A stretch of DNA of 64,000 bases from Schizochytrium sp. TIO01. Its lineage: Eukaryota; Sar; Bigyra; Thraustochytrida; Thraustochytriidae. The notes beneath the pieces are model-generated. The model searched no databases. It had not been told where the DNA came from and worked only from the letters and a program-made list of their open reading frames with translations. Of this stretch, positions 22,280 through 31,930 are shown one piece after another. The stretch lies in contig SMSO01000033.1 of the NCBI GenBank assembly GCA_004764695.1, positions 759,001-823,000 on the forward strand, read 5' to 3'. Every line of letters begins with the position of its first letter. The first letter of the stretch is position 1. The translations under genes and the position numbers were made by a program.

Positions 22280-25200
22280 ATCTACTCATTATTTAAACAA
22301 TTTGGCTTTCTATTTTTATTATTAAGATACCTTGTGATGTATAAGTTTTATCTCGACAATTCCAGGGATCAGAAGAACCCAGCAAGCTCTAACCTTAACG
22401 CTGTCCCTCACCTTAGTTTAGGATCCGTACCATTTGCATTGAAGAGTAAATTATTACTCAAACAACGCTGGTGATGTGTCTTTCAATCGCTGTTGATGAG
22501 ATACTGCCAACAAATCTGATACAGACTCACCGGTAATTGAAGTTGCAATCAGCAACGAAGAGTGCTCAACGCGAGCAATCGGATTCACGTTTTCTTTGAT
22601 AAGAGTGTCAAGAATGGTCGAATCAAAACAATGCGTGCTCGCGATCACGATATGTAACTGTGTTTGGATCAACGGAAGCTCCCCAGATCGTGAAATTGCA
22701 TCTAGAAGGTCCATGGCCATGTTCTTTTTGTTGCGCAGGTCATCGGCGGACAAGCGCACAGTACTCTTCGATCGGGTCATCCAAGGGGAGTCGTAAGACT
22801 CAAGAGTGACAGTGTCTCCTACTTTGATTTTTGTAGGACGAAGTTGAGCCTTTGTGTCGAGAGCTTCAAACTTGGCATCCATAAGCGACGGGAGTTGCGT
22901 GTAGTCAATGTTAGCTGACTCTGCATTGACCTGCTCGGAGCCTCCTGATAGATCCATAGCTCGTGATTCATTGGGTATATTGTTTGGCGGCTGTTCATGT
23001 GGCATAAACAGAGATGAAGGAGGTGGCTGAATGCGTGCACTTGACTGCTCCATTGACAACATACCCGGAGGAGCCGCCATCGCGCACGTGATTGGATGAA
23101 GCTGTCTCAGTGCCATTTCGCGGTCACCTTTCCAATCTTCGTTTGACTTCGAAAAACACATCTCAACCACCTCCTCCACCTCCTCCACCTCCTCCACATC
23201 AGACTCCAAATAAACACTCCACTCTGTGGGTCCTTGATAACTTAGAAAACGGTCCTTATAGCGATCCACCTCTTCTTCTACTTTCTTTTGCCTACTCTCA
23301 CTCATCATGTTGAGCAACGCTTCAACATGGCCTTTCACTGCTGCAATCTTATCTCCCGAACTTGCATCGGCGGCACCATCAAACGTCACCATATCACACG
23401 GAATCTGATAATCAATGAACAGCTTCATAAGGTTCTGAGTAAGCTCAATCTGCTTCGTGAGCGATCCAGGGTCAAGCTTGAGCAACAGCTCCAGCTGAGG
23501 TTTGATCTCCACAACTGCGACAGCAAAAAGAGTGCCTGCGAGCTGCATCTGCCGCATGGCTTTGGCAAACTCCTGCTGCTCGGGCGACAAACTCTCAATG
23601 GAGTCTCGGAATTTCTTCGCAGAGGGCAACGGCTCCAGAAGCAGAGGAATGATAGCGCAGTCCTTATTCTGAAGCACGATAGCATGCTTCGGAGCGAACT
23701 CATCTTTTGCAGCGATTGTGCCAATCATCACAACGAAACTACTGAATTGCCGAGTTCGAGCAATCAAATTCACCTCCGAATTTGCCGAATCACTGAAACG
23801 GTGCGTCATATACCCATGACAGAATTGTGGGCCTTGCAGCTCTACGGTGGTCGAGGTCCCCATTTTAAAGTGCATAGGAACGCTTGGGTACTCCTCATCG
23901 TTTGGCCTTCGTACTTGCACACAAGTTGCTATCTCCCCGCCGTCGACCTTATTAGGCAGTGCAATGGACAGGGAGCCTTCCGGAGCAAACCCGTGTCGCT
24001 TCACATCATAGCTAAATGGACGAAACACATTTCTCGAAAACAAACGCCTATAGTGAAATTGCATATACTCATCCATCTGATCTGGCGTGACCTCCTTGCC
24101 AATTGCATCAATCAGCTGTTTGCGAAGCAATTGCTCAACGTAGTCACAAGACCTAGAGACAGTCATGCAAATATCGTACATGTGCAGCATCAGTTTGCAA
24201 ACAGATGCTTCGAGAGTCGTGATCAAACCTGCAGACTCTCCACCATCTGGCAATGGAAGCAGACTGCGGATATTGTTGAGCCACTTGTCAATGTCAGCCT
24301 TGTGTTCATTCTGAAAAATGGTTTCTGTGTCCGAATCGAGCACATTGCCTGAAGCTCCGCCATCATTCGTTTGCAGAACAGGAAGTACGGGGACGAAAAT
24401 ATCAGAAGCATCGTTGAAGCTAGACGTATTCAGGTTATCAACGTAAGCAAACAGCTGTTCAAGATGGTGTTGTACGTCAGTGCACCAGCGCGAAACATTG
24501 ATGAGAGCATCCAATAGAACGTCAACGTTCTGATTACGACGCGGTGTGTGGCATGACGAGTTCGTCCGATCGATTGCAAAGGTGAAGTTGGTCTCCTTGT
24601 TTGCGTGTGCGAAGAGCTCAGTAATGTTGACACTAAGCTCAGGAAACAAGTGTGTTTCCGGCTCAGGAGGGAGTTTCTCTTTCCCAGTTGTAGTAACCTC
24701 ACAACTACCCGTGCGTTCTACAAGAACTACACTTGCATTCTGCTCAGGCCCGGCACCTTGAAACATGATGATGCGAAAGGAGTGCTGTAGCTTCCATTTG
24801 TGTTTGAAGACAGTCTTGGATGCTTTTGAGGTGCTATTGACCCCGAGAAAGGTAGTAGAATGCTCTAAGCCCACATCTTCTTTTGTTTCTTCAGTCTTGA
24901 TGAAGTTGCATTTGCGCGACGCTTGAAGACGGAGGCTAACGGCTTTGCCATTTGACACAAGCTCTTGAGCATTGCGAATAGAAGCGTTGTCCAGCCCAAG
25001 TGCCCGAAGAGACGTAAGCAGAGCTTGCAGACCGTTGTTAACGGCATGCTCTACTAAGAGAAACTTATCATTATAAGCATGCGAAGTTCCTGATACCGTC
25101 ACAGGTACTTTCGATTTCTCCAGTACGAGCTTGGCGCGCTCTACTCCGCGTTGCAGATTGCGCTCAAACCCCAAGGGGCTAAACGACGAATGCGCCCTGT

Positions 25201-25655
25201 ACATTATGTTATTTATGCGTTCCTATGACTTTCAGATGGGCCCTGGATTCACTGCGTCTCACTCTCTCCAGTTCTCATTCGGTATTTACAACCAGAGGGT
25301 TCTCACCCTTCCGCCAGTGCTGAGTCCAACACGTGCAGTCCACAAGTACTAAACCAGGCGTTGTTATCGCTGATACTGCTTCTTCTGTGCTGCTGCCGTA
25401 TCTTTGTCTCTCAAAAGCTCTGTTCCAGATCGATTCGGATTTGCTGCTGCTCCACAGATCCTTTCTCTTCCCTGGAGGTACCCTTTTACATATTCTGTAT
25501 GCAGTTCTACTGAGTCAGTTCTTCCACACAAGATTTTGCTTCTCTACGGTTTAGTGTTCAGCTAGTTCTTTCTGTAGAACTGTTATCCACCCAGTTCTAC
25601 TTGTTCCTATCGCAGCGAGGAACTGTGAGGGACACGGATCTGAAGCAGAACGTTC
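22280..25655. repeat. Left arm of a large inverted repeat (copy A block)
   Basis: This ~3.4-kb block contains gene copy A, its short 3' flank and ~450 bp of its 5' flank. It is repeated in inverted orientation at 27025-30375. The arms are nearly identical by eye except for the hypervariable segment inside the gene. The inner end coincides with the 10-bp palindrome AGAACGTTCT (25,647-25,656); on the right arm the matching boundary also falls at GAACGTTC. The outer end becomes gradually less similar and its exact limit is uncertain. Confidence 0.9.
22454..25204 (-). CDS. Multicopy protist-type protein of unknown function, copy A
   Basis: 916-residue protein with no transmembrane segment, signal peptide or catalytic motif that I can name. 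The blocks near residues 430-640 (for example QFSSFVVMIGTI, LSPEQQEFAKAMRQMQ, FIDYQIPCDMVTFDG) and the last ~170 residues (MDLLDAISRSGELPL, IASTHCFDSTILDTLI, NVNPIARVEHSSLL) resemble a conserved family I recall from predicted diatom, oomycete and other protist proteins, function unknown. It is almost identical to copies B and C except for residues 653-741, which are unrelated and in this copy include an EEVEEVEEV run and a Pro-rich part. The start is set at the ATG shared with the other copies. Its 3' flank lacks the convergent membrane-protein gene found beside the other copies. Confidence 0.9.
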   Translation of the reverse strand: MYRAHSSFSPLGFERNLQRGVERAKLVLEKSKVPVTVSGTSHAYNDKFLLVEHAVNNGLQALLTSLRALGLDNASIRNAQELVSNGKAVSLRLQASRKCNFIKTEETKEDVGLEHSTTFLGVNSTSKASKTVFKHKWKLQHSFRIIMFQGAGPEQNASVVLVERTGSCEVTTTGKEKLPPEPETHLFPELSVNITELFAHANKETNFTFAIDRTNSSCHTPRRNQNVDVLLDALINVSRWCTDVQHHLEQLFAYVDNLNTSSFNDASDIFVPVLPVLQTNDGGASGNVLDSDTETIFQNEHKADIDKWLNNIRSLLPLPDGGESAGLITTLEASVCKLMLHMYDICMTVSRSCDYVEQLLRKQLIDAIGKEVTPDQMDEYMQFHYRRLFSRNVFRPFSYDVKRHGFAPEGSLSIALPNKVDGGEIATCVQVRRPNDEEYPSVPMHFKMGTSTTVELQGPQFCHGYMTHRFSDSANSEVNLIARTRQFSSFVVMIGTIAAKDEFAPKHAIVLQNKDCAIIPLLLEPLPSAKKFRDSIESLSPEQQEFAKAMRQMQLAGTLFAVAVVEIKPQLELLLKLDPGSLTKQIELTQNLMKLFIDYQIPCDMVTFDGAADASSGDKIAAVKGHVEALLNMMSESRQKKVEEEVDRYKDRFLSYQGPTEWSVYLESDVEEVEEVEEVVEMCFSKSNEDWKGDREMALRQLHPITCAMAAPPGMLSMEQSSARIQPPPSSLFMPHEQPPNNIPNESRAMDLSGGSEQVNAESANIDYTQLPSLMDAKFEALDTKAQLRPTKIKVGDTVTLESYDSPWMTRSKSTVRLSADDLRNKKNMAMDLLDAISRSGELPLIQTQLHIVIASTHCFDSTILDTLIKENVNPIARVEHSSLLIATSITGESVSDLLAVSHQQRLKDTSPALFE

Positions 25656-26280
25656 TTAGATCCATTTGTGAGATTGAGTTGAGATCCTTCAAGTTGAGAG
25701 CACATGCGTTGTCTGACGTGGCTCTGAGTTACTGAGACGTACGTCGAGTAAAAACCGCGATGCCAGGCCACGTGAATGCCTCCTGCGCTGACTCCACCAA
25801 TAGGAAGGATTCACAACTCTCACGAGACTAATATCGCCTGTGTAGGACATCATCGATGTGGTATCAACATAAAAGCAAGGGATCCCAAAGCGCTCTGATT
25901 CGCTCCAAAATCTCTTAATTGAAAAGCTTTGCGAAGATTTATAGAGACGTATGTTCCTTTGTCACGATGCGAGTAGAGAAGAGCAGGAGGCGAGTGCGTG
26001 AGCTAATGTTTAAAAGCTAAGAACATACATCATCAACGTGAACATGCGTGGACTAATAGGCAGTTTGATCAATTGCAGAATCTGTGCTGTCTTTAGAGAA
26101 GTGCTGAATCCCAGTTCTATCTGTTAGGCGCTAGCAGTGCATACTCCAGGCCTATATAAATTACTAGATATAGCCTAGCACTGTCATTTAAAAAAGTTAT
26201 AATGAAATGAATTGTACCAACAATTTCGTTGCCAGCTTTGAGAGATTGGATAACATTGGATCTCGGGAGCGCTCAATTCA
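25205..26280. repeat. 5' flank of copy A, repeated beside copy C
   Basis: Direct copy of 37325-38390. Similarity is uneven: the first ~95 bp are nearly identical, 25,302-25,620 matches only loosely (roughly 80% by eye), and 25,640-26,260 is again very similar. Within it lies a decayed reading frame (around 25,690-25,830) that encodes KLRAHALSDVALSY but is stopped by TGA, where the C-side copy reads on. The start-proximal part presumably includes the promoter of copy A. Confidence 0.8.
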
Positions 26281-27024
26281 ATCAGACAGGAGTGCCAGGT
26301 TCGACCGCACGACCACGTCGCCACCGCGGTTAGGCATTCGAAAGGTTGGCTTCTTTGTGGACGATGTCTTGGCGAGTATAAAAGCGCCTGTCTCAAAGTT
26401 GACCTCACTGTAGGCAAAGCAGCGATCATCGAAAGGGAGTTCGTTCGAACTCACTCAACTTAAAGCTCTCGCAGCCTACTTCAACTCGAACCAGCGATGT
26501 GCTACCACAGTAGACCTCGCAACGCCTCTGTGCGAGGCAGCTGAGGCAGATGACGAGGAACTAGAACGTGCCTTGAAAATACCCGGAGAGCGGGGACTCG
26601 GAGATGCACGGCCCAAATGGCGCCTTCACCCCGGTCGCCGAGTCCTTGGGCAGTGACAAAGGGACTTCGATGTGTCGCACGCCGTAGGGACATCGGCGAG
26701 AATGCGCTCTGTGGTGCTCGATCCCAAGATAAGCGGCGAAGAGACGTCATGACATCCATGAGACTTGGCTTACATCATACAAAGCGTGAGCATACGCTGT
26801 TGATTCATACAATTACAAAAATCGAGAGAAAAATTAATTGACTCCTGAGTGTAAAAAAGGAAAACTGAAAGATTGAGGAGGGAAAATCGAACGCCTCGTT
26901 TTCTTAGCAAGGAGGCTCCATAAAACAGAAACAGACGGTTGATCTGATTGGATAGTTGTGCTTCAATGAGGTTCAAAGAGCAGGCCCAGATTTAAGAATG
27001 ACGAAATGTCACCAAGAGTTCTGC
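25656..27024. other. Spacer of the inverted repeat with relic coding sequence
   Basis: 1.37 kb between the arms. The left half continues the flank repeat shared with copy C. Around 26,350-26,640 a degraded frame reads GFFVDDVLASIKAPV, then after a stop ELTQLKALAAYFNSNQRCAT and ALKIPGERGLGDARPKWRLH. Similar, differently damaged sequence recurs at 38,660-38,890 and in inverted orientation at 30,980-31,180. No intact gene is present. Confidence 0.6.
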
Positions 27025-30000
27025 GAACGTTCTGCTTCTGATCCGTGTCCCTCACAGTCCCTCGCTGCGATAGGAACAAGTAGAACTGGGTGGATACCAG
27101 TTCTAGAGAAAGAACTAGCTGAACACTAAACAGTAGAGAAGCAAAATCTTGTGTGGAAGAACTGACTCAGTAGAACTGCATACAGAATATGCAAAAGGGT
27201 ACCTCCAGGGAAGAGAAAGGATCTGCGGAGCAGCAGCAAATCCGAATCGATCTGGAGCAGAGCTTTTGAGAGACAAAGATACGGCACCAGCACAGAAGAA
27301 GCAGTATCAGCGATAACAGCGCCTGGTTTAGTACTTGTGGACTGCACGTGTTAGAATCAGCACTGGCGGGAGAGTGAGGAACCTCTGGTTGCAAATACCG
27401 ACTGAGAACTGGAGAGAGTGAGACGCAGTGAATCCAGGGCCCATCTGCAAGTCATAGGAACGCATAAATAACATAATGTACAGGGCGCATCCGTCGTTTA
27501 GCCCCTTGGGGTTTGAGCGCAATCTGCAACGCGGAGTAGAGCGCGCCAAGCTCGTACTGGAGAAATCGAAAGTACCTGTGACGGTATCAGGAACTTCGCA
27601 TGCTTATAATGACAAGTTTCTCTTAGTAGAGCATGCCGTTAACAACGGTCTGCAAGCTCTGCTTACGTCTCTTCGGGCACTTGGGCTGGACAACGCTTCT
27701 ATTCGCAATGCTCAAGAGCTTGTGTCAAATGGCAAAGCCGTTAGCCTCCGTCTTCAAGCGTCGCGCAAATGCAACTTCATCAAGACTGAAGAAACAAAAG
27801 AAGATGTGGGCTTAGAGCATTCTACTACCTTTCTCGGAGTCAAGGCCATCTCAAAAGCATCCAAGACTGTCATCAAACACAAATGGAAGCTGCAGCACTC
27901 CTTTCGCATCATCATGTTTCAAGGTGCCGGGCCTGAGCAGAATGCAAGTGTAGTTCTTGTAGAACGCACGGGTAGTTGTGAGGTTACTACAACTGGGAAA
28001 GAGAAACTCCCTCCTGAGCCGGAAACACACTTGTTTCCTGAGCTTAGTGTCAACATTACTGAGCTCTTCGCACACGCAAACAAGGAGACCAACTTCACCT
28101 TTGCAATCGATCGGACGAACTCGTCATGCCACACACCGCGTCGTAATCAGAACGTTGACGTTCTATTGGATGCTCTCATCAATGTTTCGCGCTGGTGCAC
28201 TGACGTACAACACCATCTTGAACAGCTGTTTGCTTACGTTGATAACCTGAATACGTCTAGCTTCAACGATGCTTCTGATATTTTCGTCCCCGTACTTCCT
28301 GTTCTGCAAACGAATGATGGCGGAGCTTCAGGCAATGTGCTCGATTCGGACACAGAAACCATTTTTCAGAATGAACACAAGGCTGACATTGACAAGTGGC
28401 TCAACAATATCCGCAGTCTGCTTCCATTGCCAGATGGTGGAGAGTCTGCAGGTTTGATCACGACTCTCGAAGCATCTGTTTGCAAACTGATGCTGCACAT
28501 GTACGATATTTGCATGACTGTCTCTAGGTCTTGTGACTACGTTGAGCAATTGCTTCGCAAACAGCTGATTGATGCAATTGGCAAGGAGGTCACGCCAGAT
28601 CAGATGGATGAGTATATGCAATTTCACTATAGGCGTTTGTTTTCGAGAAATGTGTTTCGTCCATTTAGCTATGATGTGAAGCGACACGGGTTTGCTCCGG
28701 AAGGCTCCCTGTCCATTGCACTGCCTAATAAGGTCGACGGCGGGGAGATAGCAACTTGTGTGCAAGTACGAAGGCCAAACGATGAGGAGTACCCAAGCGT
28801 TCCTATGCACTTTAAAATGGGGACCTCGACCACCGTAGAGCTGCAAGGCCCACAATTCTGTCATGGGTATATGACGCACCGTTTCAGTGATTCGGCAAAT
28901 TCGGAGGTGAATTTGATTGCTCGAACTCGGCAATTCAGTAGTTTCGTTGTGATGATTGGCACAATCGTTGCAAAAGATGAGTTCGCTCCGAAGCATGCTA
29001 TCGTGCTTCAGAATAAGGACTGCGCTATCATTCCTCTGCTTCTGGAGCCGTTGCCCTCTGCGAAAGAATTCCGAGACTCCATTGAGAGCTTGTCGCCCGA
29101 GCAGCAAGAGTTTGCCAAAGCCATGCGGCAGATGCAGCTCGCAGGCACTCTTTTTGCTGTCGCAGTTGTGGAGATCAAACCTCAGCTGGAGCTGTTGCTC
29201 AAGCTTGACCCTGGATCGCTCACGAAGCAGATTGAGCTTACTCAGAACCTTATGAAGCTGTTCATTGATTATCAGATTCCGTGTGATATGGTGACGTTTG
29301 ATGGTGCCGCTGATGCAAGTTCGGGAGATAAGATTGCAGCAGTGAAAGGCCATGTTGAAGCGTTGCTCAATATGATGAGTGAGAGTAGGCAAAAGAAAGT
29401 AGAAGAAGAGGTGGATCGCTGTAATGATGATCTTCTTACTTTCTCACAAAGTATCATGGATGACTGTGATAAACGATCGGATTCCGGCATGGAGACTTTT
29501 GCAATGGCTTCGGGAAGGAATAACAATCGCAGATACAAGGCGAAGCGGGCTGTGACTAGGAATTTTGCTCCGGAATCCGCCCGCATGATGTCTGCTCCTG
29601 CGCCTATGCCTGTGGCAAAGGAACAAACTCTATCTCCACCTTCACGGCCTCAGCAGCAGCAGCAGAACGATATACCCAATGAACCAGGAGCTATGGATCT
29701 CTCAGGAGGCTTCGAGCAGGGTAATGTAGAGTCAACTAACATCGACTACACGCAACTCCCGTCGCTTATGGATGCCAAGTTTGAAGCTCTCGACACAAAG
29801 GCTCAACTTCGTCCTACAAAAATCAAAGTAGGAGACACTGTCACTCTTGAGTCTTACGACTCCCCTTGGATGACCCGATCAAAGAGTACTTTGCGCTTGT
29901 CCGCCGATGGCCTGCGCGACAAAAAGAACATGGCCATGGACCTTCTAGATGCAATTTCACGATCTGGGGAGCTTCCGTTGATCCAAACACAGTTACATAT

Positions 30001-30375
30001 CGTGATCGCGAGCACGCATTGTTTTGATTCGACCATTCTTGACACTCTTATCAAAGAAAACGTGAATCCGATTGCTCGCGTTGAGCACTCTTCGTTGCTG
30101 ATTGCAACTTCAATTACCGGTGAGTCTGTATCAGATTTGTTGGCAGTATCTCATCAACAGCGATTGAAAGACACATCACCAGCGTTGTTTGAGTAATAAT
30201 TTACTCTTCAATGCAAATGACACGGATCCCAAACTAAGTTGAGGGACAGCGTTAATGCTAAAGCCTGCTGGGTTCTTCTGATTCCTTCAATTGTCGAGAT
30301 AAAACTTATACATCACAAGGTAGCTTACTAATAAAAATAGAAATAAAATGAAGAATCGATTTTTCAAATAATGAG
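27025..30375. repeat. Right arm of the large inverted repeat (copy B block)
   Basis: Reverse-complement counterpart of 22280-25655, carrying gene copy B on the plus strand. Flank and coding sequence agree with the left arm at nearly every base inspected, except in the hypervariable segment (29,420-29,665). The 3' flank is closer to the flanks of copies C and D than to that of A. Confidence 0.9.
27476..30196 (+). CDS. Multicopy protist-type protein of unknown function, copy B
   Basis: 906-residue paralogue of copies A and C in the opposite orientation to both. Before residue 648 it differs from A at only a handful of positions, for example Pro6, the GVKAISKAS stretch near residue 126, and Val/Glu changes near residues 527 and 559. 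Residues 649-730 are the variable segment: here basic, with MDDCDKRSDSG, NNNRRYKAKRAVTR, then ARMMSAPAPMPVAK and a short poly-Gln. The latter part is recognisable in copy C but not in A. From NDIPNEPGAMDL onward the protein is again near-identical to the others. A damaged remnant of the M membrane-protein gene lies just downstream on the opposite strand, mirroring the M-C arrangement. Confidence 0.9.
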   Translation: MYRAHPSFSPLGFERNLQRGVERAKLVLEKSKVPVTVSGTSHAYNDKFLLVEHAVNNGLQALLTSLRALGLDNASIRNAQELVSNGKAVSLRLQASRKCNFIKTEETKEDVGLEHSTTFLGVKAISKASKTVIKHKWKLQHSFRIIMFQGAGPEQNASVVLVERTGSCEVTTTGKEKLPPEPETHLFPELSVNITELFAHANKETNFTFAIDRTNSSCHTPRRNQNVDVLLDALINVSRWCTDVQHHLEQLFAYVDNLNTSSFNDASDIFVPVLPVLQTNDGGASGNVLDSDTETIFQNEHKADIDKWLNNIRSLLPLPDGGESAGLITTLEASVCKLMLHMYDICMTVSRSCDYVEQLLRKQLIDAIGKEVTPDQMDEYMQFHYRRLFSRNVFRPFSYDVKRHGFAPEGSLSIALPNKVDGGEIATCVQVRRPNDEEYPSVPMHFKMGTSTTVELQGPQFCHGYMTHRFSDSANSEVNLIARTRQFSSFVVMIGTIVAKDEFAPKHAIVLQNKDCAIIPLLLEPLPSAKEFRDSIESLSPEQQEFAKAMRQMQLAGTLFAVAVVEIKPQLELLLKLDPGSLTKQIELTQNLMKLFIDYQIPCDMVTFDGAADASSGDKIAAVKGHVEALLNMMSESRQKKVEEEVDRCNDDLLTFSQSIMDDCDKRSDSGMETFAMASGRNNNRRYKAKRAVTRNFAPESARMMSAPAPMPVAKEQTLSPPSRPQQQQQNDIPNEPGAMDLSGGFEQGNVESTNIDYTQLPSLMDAKFEALDTKAQLRPTKIKVGDTVTLESYDSPWMTRSKSTLRLSADGLRDKKNMAMDLLDAISRSGELPLIQTQLHIVIASTHCFDSTILDTLIKENVNPIARVEHSSLLIATSITGESVSDLLAVSHQQRLKDTSPALFE

Positions 30376-31318
30376 TTGAAATATGCTATAAATTACCATG
30401 AGATAAGGAATCAGAACAGAAACTTTTGTTAGGTCTATGAAGAAACAAAGAAATGAAACTTAAGATGGCATCGAGAATAAGAATAGTGATGTTGCCTTCT
30501 TCGACCTTACTACTCGAGCACTAAGGGTACATTTGTTGAGATAGATGCAAGCAACAACACAAACTCGCGTTCGTAGCTCACCAGTAACTCACTTGGAACC
30601 CCATGAGGGCGTACAAGAGGGTCAATAGCATTCCGCATGCGTTGAACACGTGCATCTTTGTCAACATGAAGCATCTCAAAACCTTTGGTTCTCTGCCAAC
30701 AAGGTGAAAACATGCACGACCTAGCTCATTAGAACCCCCGAGTATTTCGCTGTGTTTGATACGAGCCAAGAGTCATGCATGTCATCACCTCTCTATCTAG
30801 CTCATCTTGGGATTGACCACCACAGATCTCACCATTGCTATTGTCCCTTGAGCGGGTGACACAGCGGAGTTTGCTTTCGTCACTGCGTCGGGGCTCAGCG
30901 ACTGACCGTGTGCCAGGGCGAAGACGGCACTTGGGCTGTGCACCTCCGAGTCCCTGCTCTCTAGAGTATTTTCAAGGCGCGTTAAAATTTCTCATAATCG
31001 GCATCAACTGCTTTGTACAAGCACGTTGCGATATCTACCATGGTAGCACAACGCGGTGGTGAGTTGAAGTAGGCTGTGAGAGCTTCAAGTTGAGTGAGTT
31101 CGATCGCTGATTGATTGCTGTGTCGGCCACGGTGAGGTCAACGACGTGACAGACTCCCTTGTAGTTGCCAGGTCATCGTCCACATAGCACTCAACGTTGC
31201 CAGTGCGAACATGAAATGGCCGTTGTGTTGTGCGGTTGAACCTAGCAATCCTGACTGATTTTAATAGGGCGCTCCCGAGATGTCGTAGAATCTCTCAAAG
31301 CTAGGGACGATTGTTGGT
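30197..31318. repeat. Inverted copy of 38546-39650
   Basis: Reverse complement of the region between the YVDD-like repeat and copy D. It includes the 3' flank of the gene, an M remnant and the relic ELTQLEALTAYFNS region. Agreement is very high with scattered substitutions and small indels; for example the relic frame here has an early stop where the other copy reads on. Confidence 0.8.
30510..30738 (-). pseudogene. Frameshifted 3' fragment of membrane-protein gene M
   Basis: Homologous to the last ~75 codons of M (SNELGRAC to LLLASISTNVP). A single T is missing in a T-run compared with the fragment at 39112-39341, which splits the frame: the front half reads in one frame and FEMLHVDKDARVQRMRN to the end in another. 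There is no N-terminal part, no membrane segments and no sign of a promoter. The homology starts abruptly at GGTTCTAATGAG, the same point as in the 39.1-kb fragment, so both descend from one truncated copy. It converges with copy B. Confidence 0.8.
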
Positions 31319-31378
31319 ACGAGCTATTCAATTACGATCTCTAATTTTCAATTTAATCAGGCTGTATCTATAAGTTTT

Positions 31379-31541
31379 GGTAGGTCTTGAATTCGCACTA
31401 CTATTGCCTAACAGGTAGAACTGTAACTGGATCTGGACAAGACAAGTTGAGAGCGCTTCTGTGCAGGTAGGTCTTGAATTCGCACTACTATTGCCTAACA
31501 GGTAGAACTGTAACTGGATCTGGACAAGACAAGTTGAGAGC
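31379..31541. repeat. Tandem duplication with 87-bp period
   Basis: A 76-bp sequence starting GGTAGGTCTTGAATTCGC occurs at 31379-31454 and, apparently identical, at 31466-31541, separated by GCTTCTGTGCA. The period equals 29 codons, and the minus-strand frame stays open through both copies. The identity of the copies implies a recent event. Confidence 0.9.
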
Positions 31542-31578
31542 ATTTTGTAAAGCTTCTGCAATCGAGCCGTCTGGCTAG

Positions 31579-31930
31579 TTATCCACGGATGTTCCCGTTA
31601 ATGATGGCTCTCCTAGCTTCTGACCACGAGTTCCAGACCTCCAACTCAAGCTTAGCTCTATTCGCATCATGACTTAGATACAAAGTTACCTTTAACTGCT
31701 CACGAAAATCTTCAAGGTTGGAATACATTGAAGCGAATTGTTGTGCTTGCTTTTGTATTCGGTGCTGTCCTGCGAAGGGAATGGTACTTTCCTGAGAGTT
31801 GTCAATCACCCCTTGTGATGGGTCGGTGCGGAAGTATTCACTTGGCCTAGCATTGCCGTTCTCATTCGAGATATGTTCAAACAACTGAGAGCCACATCAG
31901 CCAACGAATGCGCTCTCAACTTGAGAAGCT
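31579..31930 (-). pseudogene. Relic open frame, possibly from a mobile element
   Basis: A minus-strand frame of 101 codons (31579-31884) ends with LEDFREQLKVTLYLSH and LELEVWNSWSEARRAIING. Upstream of it, at the nucleotide level, this strand matches the KLRAHALSDVALS relic in the flanks of copies A and C at roughly 70% by eye. The helical, charged C-terminus is vaguely Gag-like, but no zinc knuckle, protease or reverse transcriptase follows, so this is a guess. It is best read as a decayed gene or element fragment. Confidence 0.35.

Noticed and set aside
22982-23251. Variable segment as a retained intron
   Set aside because: All three segments are open in frame with lengths divisible by three and lack a shared donor and acceptor at their borders.
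23288-24352. 354-codon antisense open frame inside copy A, repeated in copies B (28328-29392) and C (35408-36472)
   Set aside because: It lies wholly opposite the coding strand; its preservation simply follows from the near-identity of the three copies, and the translation shows no domain.
25333-25554. 73-codon frame in the 5' flank of A, nearly identical in the inverted flank of B
   Set aside because: It begins with GTG rather than ATG and is destroyed in the flank of copy C, so it is probably not coding.
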